Part shown: positions 14,304 through 20,074 of the stretch, piece after piece | How the letters are laid out: every line of letters begins with the position of its first letter | Numbering within the stretch: position 1 is the first letter of the stretch | IMG/VR virus record: IMGVR_UViG_3300034418_005428 | Location: 1 to 20,234 of that record | Reading direction: 5' to 3' (one strand) | DNA: 20,234 nucleotides | Origin: a virus | Translations under genes and position numbers: made by a program | The notes under the pieces: generated by a model | Seen by the model: the letters and a program-made list of their open reading frames with translations, nothing else | Databases searched by the model: none | What the model was told of the DNA's origin: nothing

Positions 14304-14664
14304 TGATTGCCTCCTTAAGTAATTGACCTTCTTTGTAGAAGTTGTCTCGTTCAACTCTTAAGCCCCATGGTAATTTCAAACTCATCACTTCCATTAAGTC
14401 AAAACTACCCATTTCAAAACCATATCCTAAATCCACAGCACCAAAGCACATTCCATACTCATCCATTTCACAGATAAGCCATGTTCCTTGTCCTGCAGGA
14501 TTAAAGAGTTTCATCTCTACCACTGATTCCTCAGTAGTAAGACCCAACTCAAATTGGTTATAATGTTTTTGATATAGTTTATCTAATTCATGTGCTTTCA
14601 TAAACACATATTCTTCACTGACATTGCCAGTATTAAACTCATTGATTTTATCATGTATTGTCAT
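14287..14664 (-). CDS. DUF2958-family protein
   Basis: The 125-residue protein carries the DUF2958 pattern: KLFNPAGQGTWLICEMD, then FGAVDLGYGFEMGSFDLMEV and finally LPWGLRVERDNFY. Members occur on plasmids and phages and have no known function. ATG at 14662-14664, with GGAGG 4 bases upstream, is preferred over ATGs about 14-16 codons further up, since a newly read 45-residue gene occupies that stretch in another frame and ends at 14651 with a 14-base overlap. The family call is firm by motif, function unknown. Confidence 0.78.
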   Translation of the reverse strand: MTIHDKINEFNTGNVSEEYVFMKAHELDKLYQKHYNQFELGLTTEESVVEMKLFNPAGQGTWLICEMDEYGMCFGAVDLGYGFEMGSFDLMEVMSLKLPWGLRVERDNFYKEGQLLKEAINGNRI

Positions 14665-14788
14665 GATGCCTCCACTTATTCCATTCGTTTCTACCATAGT
14701 CGTCTTCATCAATTATGTTCCTTGATTTCCACAACTCTATTATATCACCAAAAAACTCTTTTGCAAAATTAACCAACTCTTTTAGCAT
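14651..14788 (-). CDS. Small charged protein of 45 residues
   Basis: This frame begins MLKELVNFAKEFFGDIIELW and ends NEWNKWRHHDNT. It starts inside the last codons of the upstream gene (20-base overlap) and ends overlapping the DUF2958 start by 14 bases, the same arrangement as its neighbours. A GGA-rich stretch (GGAAG) lies 5 bases before the ATG. The N-terminal half is an amphipathic helix, the end is Trp- and His-rich. Without it, about 100 bases would be non-coding in a region that has almost none. No family recognised. Confidence 0.65.
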   Translation of the reverse strand: MLKELVNFAKEFFGDIIELWKSRNIIDEDDYGRNEWNKWRHHDNT

Positions 14789-15014
14789 TAGGTCTTCCAG
14801 TAAATTCATTTTTCAATTCATACAATATGTTTGTCATTTCGTTACTGCTGTTCATAAATTTATCATATTGTCTTTTTGCTGCTTTAAACTGTTTCGCATA
14901 TTCAGTAGCCTTAACAACATCACCTCTACCTTTAGCATCCAAAAATTTATCAAATAAATCTTCAGTTTTTTCTAACAGCTCATCAGCTTTCTTAAATGTT
15001 TTATCGTAATTCAT
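14769..15014 (-). CDS. Helical early protein, first gene of the leftward early operon
   Basis: The 81-residue protein starts MNYDKTFKKADELLEKTEDL and is entirely helical and charged, with a likely coiled coil over residues 8-60. ATG at 15012-15014 is chosen over one 9 codons upstream because TGGAGAAC lies just before it and the upstream ATG falls in the transcript's presumed start. It is the first gene after the promoter at 15047-15075. The end, TGRPNAKRVG, is basic. No family was recognised. Confidence 0.72.
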   Translation of the reverse strand: MNYDKTFKKADELLEKTEDLFDKFLDAKGRGDVVKATEYAKQFKAAKRQYDKFMNSSNEMTNILYELKNEFTGRPNAKRVG

Positions 15015-15046
15015 TTTTTGTTCTCCATTATTGTTCAACATATAAG

Positions 15047-15075
15047 AAACTAAGCATAAGAAAATTAGGATGCAA
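15047..15075 (-). promoter_or_regulatory. Leftward early promoter (class member D)
   Basis: On the minus strand TTGCAT (15070-15075) and TAGTTT (15047-15052) are 17 bases apart. The -10 is weak, but the next bases (CTTATATGTTGAA) match promoter C base for base and keep the same spacing. It drives the early operon starting at 15014. It lacks the GTATTGA extension. Confidence 0.6.
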
Positions 15076-15124
15076 TAGTTATTTAAAATTATTTTTTATG
15101 GTATAGAAACACTATTAAAAGGGT

Positions 15125-15153
15125 TTGCATGTATTGAGTCTGATACTTATAAT
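15125..15153 (+). promoter_or_regulatory. Rightward early promoter (class member A)
   Basis: TTGCAT (15125-15130) and a perfect TATAAT (15148-15153) are 17 bases apart. The spacer begins GTATTGA, as in promoters B and C. Transcription should start about 15159, giving an 80-base leader before the gene at 15240. It lies back to back with the leftward promoter at 15047-15075. Confidence 0.85.
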
Positions 15154-15161
15154 AAGGTATG

Positions 15162-15182
15162 GAAGTTAGGAACTATAGATTA
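15162..15182 (+). repeat. Left arm of an inverted repeat flanking a small gene
   Basis: AAGTTAGGAACT (15163-15174) lies at the presumed start of the transcript from promoter A. Its inverted copy AGTTCCTAACTT lies at 15543-15554, just past the gene's stop. Similarity extends several bases on the inner side with a 1-base gap. Possible operator pair or a long-range RNA stem. Confidence 0.55.
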
Positions 15183-15239
15183 GAACAAAAGGTTGAAAAC
15201 CCTGAAACCAAAATAAGACAAGGTAAAGGAGGTGAAACA

Positions 15240-15536
15240 ATGTATCAAGATTTAGATAATGTTGAACAGTTCATTGCAGGTGAGCATGGTGGAGGTCTAA
15301 CACAACAAGAAAAAGACTCAGTAGCCAATGTGGTTAAAGAACTAAAAACCTTTAATGAACATGAACTATCTATGTATATGGTGGAAGAAGTAAATGGATT
15401 TACAGAAAGACACCATGATTGGTTGCAATTATTTGTAGATACCAATTTAATTATAGATAGAATGCCTAATAAGTTTAGTTGTAGAGTAATGACTTTGCTA
15501 AGGCATAGCATAAGACACCTAATAAACAAATATTAA
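15240..15536 (+). CDS. Small early protein, unknown
   Basis: The 98-residue protein starts MYQDLDNVEQFIAGEHGGGL. ATG at 15240 is chosen because AAAGGAGGTG lies 5 bases upstream; a longer frame from 15159 begins at the presumed transcription start and has no ribosome site. It is acidic in the first half, helical (QQEKDSVANVVKELKTFNEH), and basic at the end (RVMTLLRHSIRHLINKY). No helix-turn-helix or known family was recognised. It is the only gene between promoter A and the DnaA-box region, so a role in replication control is possible but unproven. Confidence 0.78.
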   Translation: MYQDLDNVEQFIAGEHGGGLTQQEKDSVANVVKELKTFNEHELSMYMVEEVNGFTERHHDWLQLFVDTNLIIDRMPNKFSCRVMTLLRHSIRHLINKY

Positions 15537-15539
15537 TTT

Positions 15540-15682
15540 ATAAGTTCCTAACTTTCTAAAAATGTGGATAAGTTGATAAGATTGTGGATAAGTAAGACTT
15601 ACAAAAGAGTTATGATACTACTAAAGACAAAGACAAATATAAATATAAATATATGGACAAAGAAAAAAAACAAATAAAGGTA
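15540..15682. other. Candidate replication origin: two DnaA boxes and an AT-rich tract
   Basis: The sequence TGTGGATAA, the reverse of the perfect DnaA box TTATCCACA, occurs at 15563-15571 and 15583-15591, in the same orientation and exactly 20 bp apart. GATAAG recurs between them. An 11-bp palindrome GTAAGACTTAC (15592-15602) touches the second box. An AT-rich tract with AAAGAC and AAATAT repeats follows (about 15622-15680), suitable for unwinding. The right arm of the flanking inverted repeat (AGTTCCTAACTT, 15543-15554) lies just before the boxes. Origin function is inference; the boxes themselves are clear. Confidence 0.6.
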
Positions 15683-15711
15683 TTGCATGTATTGATTGTG
15701 GTAATTAATAT
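15683..15711 (+). promoter_or_regulatory. Rightward early promoter (class member B)
   Basis: TTGCAT (15683-15688) and TAATAT (15706-15711) are 17 bases apart, with GTATTGA at the start of the spacer. Five bases after the -10 comes ATGTTGAA, as in promoters C and D. It drives the two small genes at 15744-16032. Confidence 0.8.
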
Positions 15712-15743
15712 TAGGTATGTTGAATAAAAAAAAGGAGAACAAA

Positions 15744-15827
15744 ATGATATTAGATATAATCGGATTTGCTTTTTTTGTGATTGTAATGTGGGAATTCTTT
15801 AAGGAGGTAGTTAGTGAAATTGGGTAA
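15744..15827 (+). CDS. 27-residue membrane peptide
   Basis: The short frame encodes a peptide beginning MILDIIGFAFFVIVMWEFF and ending KEVVSEIG. AAGGAG lies 6 bases before its ATG, 32 bases past promoter B's -10. Residues 4-19 are hydrophobic and could span the membrane; the rest is amphipathic and charged. Its end overlaps the start of the next gene by 14 bases, the usual coupling seen in this genome. It may affect the host membrane or superinfection, but its function is unknown. Confidence 0.72.
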   Translation: MILDIIGFAFFVIVMWEFFKEVVSEIG

Positions 15828-16032
15828 AAAGCCAAAAGGAGTCAAACTAATTATCAAAAGTGAGAATGAACAAAAATATGATATTGGTATCTATATGCTG
15901 CGAAAACAAGCATTCAAAGAATTACAAAGATATGGAGAACCAAGAGCCCAAACGATTGGGCAATTGGATGATTTAGGTTGGCATACTGCCTATACTAAAG
16001 ATGAATTAAAAATATGGAAGAAAAAAAAATAA
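15814..16032 (+). CDS. Small basic early protein, unknown
   Basis: The 72-residue protein starts at GTG (15814-15816), with AAGGAGG 6 bases upstream, and begins MKLGKKPKGVKLIIKSENEQ. It is basic at both ends and ends in a run of lysines (KIWKKKK). The middle (YGEPRAQTIGQLDDLGWHTA) could be a small DNA- or RNA-binding fold. It overlaps the membrane peptide gene by 14 bases and ends at the large terminator hairpin. No family was recognised. Confidence 0.75.
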   Translation: MKLGKKPKGVKLIIKSENEQKYDIGIYMLRKQAFKELQRYGEPRAQTIGQLDDLGWHTAYTKDELKIWKKKK

Positions 16033-16087
16033 CCTTTGTTCCCTGCAGGTTTGTTCTCTATACCTTTTTTTCCTGCAGGGTCAAAGG
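16033..16087 (-). terminator. Long hairpin terminator between convergent genes
   Basis: CCTTTG (16033-16038) plus CCCTGCAGG (16041-16049) pair with CCTGCAGGG (16072-16080) plus CAAAGG (16082-16087), giving 15 bp with a small bulge and a 22-base loop. On the minus strand TTATTTTTTTT follows, so it ends leftward transcription of the tail genes. It begins right after the stop of the plus-strand gene at 16032 and may also stop that message, although there is no T-tract on the plus strand. Confidence 0.88.
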
Positions 16088-16091
16088 GATA

Positions 16092-16859
16092 CTATTGAAT
16101 TTGTTGTCTTAAAGTAAGTTGTGTTGCGAATCTGCTATCTGCGACTTCTGTAAATACCAAAGGCTTATCTAAACGAACCCAATGAAATTCACTGCCATCA
16201 TAGTATAAGAATTTTTTGGACTCTCCTTTGAGTGCATTCTGCATTGTAATCAAATCTGTCTTAAAAGTAGAACTAATATTTTGAAAACTGATAGTAATTA
16301 TTTCTTGACCTGGATTCACATTCAATGCATACTCTACTCCACCTAATGACCTTTGTACTTGGTTTTCATAATCAATGGAAGTTTGAACATTGACATCAGG
16401 CTCTATCTCAAATGATAGTTTTTTACCAATTAAAACTTCTGATACATTTGATACTGCATTTAAAAATTTAACATAGAATTTATCACTGGTAGTTTCAGTT
16501 AAATCTCCAACTTTCCACCCTGCCTCAGTTGCCACTGCTATTGTTTCTAAATTCGTGATACTTCCACTTGTACCACTTAATATCCTAATAATAGAACCAC
16601 TACCACCACTTGCACCTGTAAAATATGCTGCAGCAACATCTGCTGTCGCACTACTCCCAACTGCATATTGAATTGTATCACCACTATTTATTGCTGAAAA
16701 AGTTGTTCCAATATTTTGGTCTGCTGACCTTTCATGATTTGTGATAACATCTGATTCTGCAAAAGTTTGTGTTGGCGAAGTTCCTGATACTGTACCTTCA
16801 TTTACATCGTTATCACTTCTATACATATTAATTGAATCATAAATAAAATATGATGCCAT
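16092..16859 (-). CDS. Tail/baseplate structural protein
   Basis: The 255-residue protein is strand-rich, with many Ser, Thr and Gly residues (residues 20-130), then a globular C-terminal part: QVQRSLGGVEYALNVNPGQE followed by KSKFLYYDG-type strands and a final VFTEVADSRFATQLTLRQQ. This ending resembles tail assembly proteins of lambdoid and related siphoviruses. GGGAGG lies 7 bases before its ATG. It follows the 799-residue tail gene with a 2-base gap and is the last gene before the terminator. A structural role is inferred from composition and position. Confidence 0.65.
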   Translation of the reverse strand: MASYFIYDSINMYRSDNDVNEGTVSGTSPTQTFAESDVITNHERSADQNIGTTFSAINSGDTIQYAVGSSATADVAAAYFTGASGGSGSIIRILSGTSGSITNLETIAVATEAGWKVGDLTETTSDKFYVKFLNAVSNVSEVLIGKKLSFEIEPDVNVQTSIDYENQVQRSLGGVEYALNVNPGQEIITISFQNISSTFKTDLITMQNALKGESKKFLYYDGSEFHWVRLDKPLVFTEVADSRFATQLTLRQQIQ

Positions 16860-16861
16860 TA

Positions 16862-19261
16862 CTAAACCTCCCTACATTGAATTTGGACATTGCCAATTCT
16901 TCTTTTTAAATCTGTTATTATAAATTTTTTACCTGACCATGCATCCTTAAATAAACGAGTCGGCATGGCTACAAAGCTATCAAAGGTATCTGATATTTCA
17001 TCAAATGGACTACCTAATTCACTGAATGTTATTTCACCAAAATCTACAAAGTCACCTATTTGCAGCATTCCATATTTCTCAGGATTTACCAATGTCGCAC
17101 TAACAGTTGTTCTATATTGACCAAACAATGACTTTCTAAAGTTAAGCCAACTGGTATTCCTACTTGTGCCACTGATAGCAATAGCAGCTTTCAAGAAGTC
17201 TAAGTTTATTTCTTGTTTTTGGTGCAATGTACTATCAAAGATTACTGAATGCTGTGAGCCACTTTCTGTAGATACATATGTTTCATTATTTGTATATTTA
17301 TTTTCTGCAGGGTGTTCATTGAAGTTTACCACTACATTTGTTTCTAAATCTTGAACTGGTGTGATTCCCAACTCATAATTACTAATATCATTTTGAGATA
17401 AATCCACTGTAGCAGTTGGACTGTTTGGTATCGTAAAGTACCTAAATTCAGTGACTCCTGTAATCGCAGTTTGTTGTGCCTGTGGACTATATTCAAAAAA
17501 GAAACATCCTTCATACTGAAGTTTTTTCATTACATCTTCTAACATCATAGGCTCATACAGACTTAATCGTGTTTGCCAATGTGTTGTGCTGTTAGTTGTC
17601 GTTGAGTCTCTTAATTCTGCTACACCTTTATATCCATTGTTTAAATTATCTGCATCAGTAGCTAAAGAATCAATTCCTACAAAATCTTTTATCAATTGTC
17701 TATGTATGGAAACAGGATTGTTCAAATCATCATTGACTCCTGTATGACCATTAAAGTCACTTGTTTTTATATCTTGACCAATATATAGTTTTTCAATGTT
17801 TGCATTAGATTCTTGTTTTGCTATAGGCTCATCAGTTGTTTCTAATGTCGTTGTATATGTTCCTAAAATACTGTGTATTTTTAAATCACATGTAAAGTCA
17901 TCAAATTGACCCTGCGAAGGTTCATCCGAAGTTAATTCTAAAGACAGTCTCAATCTATCTTGTATTTGTCCATCTTTAAAAATATCATCAAATTGAGTTT
18001 GATTTAATATGAATGACTTTGTAGTTGTAGAAACATCTGAAGTTTGTATTGTACTCGCACCACCTTCAAAGAATATTGCATTTGTTTGGTCAGCCATATT
18101 AGAGTCACTGGATAAGTCATCTGAGTGCATGTAAAGTTTGACACCTGAAAATCCATTATTTCCTGTGAATGTTATTGAGTACCTAACACTAATTGTGAAT
18201 CCTGTTAATTTATGCATTGGTTTCGCAAACTTTAAAAATATTGATGACCCTGCTACATCCTCATTAGTACTATCATCAGCAGGATTCAATCTGTTGGAAA
18301 TCGTAGCAAAACTGGTATTGTTCAATGTACCATCAGAATTTAAGTCTAATATGTTTGCAGGATTTGTGATTGTCGCAGTTTGCAAAAGTGATGAACTATA
18401 CATTGATTGTTCATTACCATTTTCATCTGTAAAATCATTTGGCACCATGTTAAAATCTTTGACTAACTTGCTATTGACTTCAACAGTTGTACCACCATCA
18501 GCATCAGCAGGATTCAACAGTTTTGAAGTTGTAGTGGATGAAAAACCTGACTTTGTCAATGGTATAAATCTTTGAACATTTTTATCATAAAACTCTAAAT
18601 TACTAATGCTGGAAGTATTGTTTGCAATTTTGTTTGGTAATAAAAACACCAAATTATCATTATCATTTCTTATATATGGAACTTCATAAAGATTAAATAT
18701 ATCTTTTGAGTAAACAGAACTTGATGATTGACCAAAATCACCCAACACATATGGTATTTGTACACCTGCAAAATCTCCAGTTGTCTTTGCCTGTGGTAAT
18801 GATACATTTTGGAATGGTCTATTTGATATAACATTTATGATAACTGTATTGTTGCTGTATCCAAAACTTGATATTTTACCACTAAATATTTGAAGTGCAT
18901 TCGCAGCAGTATTATCATTATCAATTTGACTCAATACATTCACTTGTCCATTGATATATTCATTGCCTAATAATTCCAATAAGGTAGTACCATCAATATC
19001 AATGTTAGCAATATTCAAAGTGATAGCACCAGTTTTTGTTGTAAAACTTTTTAGGTCTAAAGAATAATTCACCTGTGGTTTATTTAAAATTGCAGGATAA
19101 TAATCAACATTGTTGTATTGTGTTTCTGCGAAACTAAATGCTAAGTCAGGTGTATTGGTTGTCAATATACTGGAGTTAGTATTTTTAAATATTTGGACTA
19201 ACCAATTCTCAGTAATTGTTGCCCCCAACTTGCTTTCATAATTGCTATTTGTAAAACTCAT
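16862..19261 (-). CDS. Large tail tip/hub-type structural protein
   Basis: The 799-residue protein is the largest in the window. Its N-terminal part (ITENWLVQIFKNTNSSILTT, then DLKSFTTKTGAITLNIANID and FSGKISSFGYSNNTVIINVI) is beta-rich, like proteins that form a tail hub or tip. A Ser/Thr/Asn-rich middle (300-480) could carry a lectin-like insert. The C-terminal part (SLYEPMMLEDVMKKLQYEGC, then LVNPEKYGMLQIGDFVDFGE) is again hub-like. No endopeptidase motif was seen. It overlaps the preceding gene by 4 bases (ATGA). The tail-tip role is inferred from size, composition and context. Confidence 0.62.
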   Translation of the reverse strand: MSFTNSNYESKLGATITENWLVQIFKNTNSSILTTNTPDLAFSFAETQYNNVDYYPAILNKPQVNYSLDLKSFTTKTGAITLNIANIDIDGTTLLELLGNEYINGQVNVLSQIDNDNTAANALQIFSGKISSFGYSNNTVIINVISNRPFQNVSLPQAKTTGDFAGVQIPYVLGDFGQSSSSVYSKDIFNLYEVPYIRNDNDNLVFLLPNKIANNTSSISNLEFYDKNVQRFIPLTKSGFSSTTTSKLLNPADADGGTTVEVNSKLVKDFNMVPNDFTDENGNEQSMYSSSLLQTATITNPANILDLNSDGTLNNTSFATISNRLNPADDSTNEDVAGSSIFLKFAKPMHKLTGFTISVRYSITFTGNNGFSGVKLYMHSDDLSSDSNMADQTNAIFFEGGASTIQTSDVSTTTKSFILNQTQFDDIFKDGQIQDRLRLSLELTSDEPSQGQFDDFTCDLKIHSILGTYTTTLETTDEPIAKQESNANIEKLYIGQDIKTSDFNGHTGVNDDLNNPVSIHRQLIKDFVGIDSLATDADNLNNGYKGVAELRDSTTTNSTTHWQTRLSLYEPMMLEDVMKKLQYEGCFFFEYSPQAQQTAITGVTEFRYFTIPNSPTATVDLSQNDISNYELGITPVQDLETNVVVNFNEHPAENKYTNNETYVSTESGSQHSVIFDSTLHQKQEINLDFLKAAIAISGTSRNTSWLNFRKSLFGQYRTTVSATLVNPEKYGMLQIGDFVDFGEITFSELGSPFDEISDTFDSFVAMPTRLFKDAWSGKKFIITDLKRRIGNVQIQCREV

Positions 19262-19476
19262 CTTCGTCTTTTCCCTCTTATTAAGTCTCTATCTGCTTTT
19301 CTTGCACCACCTCTACCAGTTACAAAACTACGAACCCTACCTGCTGCCCAAGCATGTGCAGATACACCTGCACGACTACCTGAACTGTAATATGCACCTA
19401 ATCCTCGTTTGTAAACTTTTCTTAAAGTAGCAGCAGAAAAACCTTTACCTGAATATTTTTTTATGGTCGCAGCCAT
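19258..19476 (-). CDS. Small basic DUF5824-like protein
   Basis: The 72-residue protein reads ATIKKYSGKGFSAATLRKVY and then RGLGAYYSSGSRAGVSAHAW, AAGRVRSFVTGRGGARKADRD. The VYxRGxGAYYSSGSRxGxxAHxW...R..SF pattern is that of the phage DUF5824 family, of unknown function. ATG at 19474-19476 is used because a longer start at 19536 would overlap the previous gene by 50 bases; the ribosome site is weak either way. It ends RGKRRR. A nucleic-acid or virion-associated role is possible. Confidence 0.68.
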   Translation of the reverse strand: MAATIKKYSGKGFSAATLRKVYKRGLGAYYSSGSRAGVSAHAWAAGRVRSFVTGRGGARKADRDLIRGKRRR

Positions 19477-19486
19477 ACCACTGACT

Positions 19487-19687
19487 CTACCTCTTTTTTT
19501 TCTTACCACTTGCCACTCTCTTTTTACTAATAGCATCCATCATAGCAGGTGTTAATTTACCTGCTTTATAAAGTTTTGCTGTTCTTTTAATTTCTCTTTC
19601 TGTTTTTTTTCTATTTTTTGAATTAGAAAGATATTTTAATGGTACACCTGATTTACTCTTTTTCACTTTTCTAAACTTTCTTTTCAT
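19487..19687 (-). CDS. Small lysine-rich protein, unknown
   Basis: The 66-residue protein is very basic (MKRKFRKVKKSKSGVPLKYL...). It contains GVPLKYLSNSKNRKKTEREI followed by KLYKAGKLTPAMMDAISKKR, a pattern I recall from small phage proteins found near DUF5824-like genes, but I cannot name its family. It overlaps the thioredoxin-like gene by 4 bases (ATGA). Its charge suggests DNA or RNA binding, possibly packaged with the genome. Confidence 0.62.
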   Translation of the reverse strand: MKRKFRKVKKSKSGVPLKYLSNSKNRKKTEREIKRTAKLYKAGKLTPAMMDAISKKRVASGKKKKR

Positions 19688-20064
19688 TTAGTAATCTCTT
19701 TTTTAATTTTATTCAAGATTTCATCTTCTCTAAATTTCATTGATAAGTCTGCCTCAAATCGTTTTACTTCTACACCATATTCAAAGATGATAATGGTTGG
19801 TACTACTGATATATCCCATTCTTTTTGTATGACTGCACCAATGTTTTTATTGGCAATATCTACATATCCAGTATAGCATTTTTCTAATTTTTCTAATGGT
19901 ATTTTGTTTGCCCAATTCCAAGAAGCATTCACTTCTATAACTGCACAAAATTCATTCTTCATTAATTGAATATCTTGAAAACTATCCAAAGATGCTGATT
20001 GTGAGTATAGCGACGAAGTAAATAATCCAAGCACCAATAGCCACATATTTATCAATTTTTTCAT
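19684..20064 (-). CDS. Secreted thioredoxin-fold protein lacking CXXC
   Basis: The 126-residue protein has a signal peptide (residues 1-22, MKKLINMWLLVLGLFTSSLY then SQS) and a thioredoxin-like core: VIEVNASWNWANK (42-54) where the WCGPCK active site would be, and VVPTIIIFEYG (87-97) with the cis-proline P89. The active-site CXXC is replaced by NWAN, so it cannot do the usual redox reaction. C40 and C63 remain. It would act in the periplasm or on the cell surface. It follows the partial gene at the right edge and precedes small basic genes. The fold call is by motif; function unknown. Confidence 0.72.
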   Translation of the reverse strand: MKKLINMWLLVLGLFTSSLYSQSASLDSFQDIQLMKNEFCAVIEVNASWNWANKIPLEKLEKCYTGYVDIANKNIGAVIQKEWDISVVPTIIIFEYGVEVKRFEADLSMKFREDEILNKIKKEITK

Positions 20065-20074
20065 AATCCATATC

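Noticed and set aside
15159-15239. Upstream ATG giving a longer form of the 98-residue protein
   Set aside because: It coincides with the presumed transcription start of promoter A and has no ribosome site, while ATG 15240 has a near-perfect one.
15599-15835. Hydrophobic minus-strand frame of 78 codons
   Set aside because: It is antisense to the promoter, AT-rich tract and the 27-residue gene. Its Phe/Ile-rich product simply reflects A-rich DNA on the plus strand.
18138-18575. Open plus-strand frame of 145 codons
   Set aside because: It lies wholly antisense to the 799-residue tail gene, has no ribosome site or promoter, and codes for a low-complexity product.
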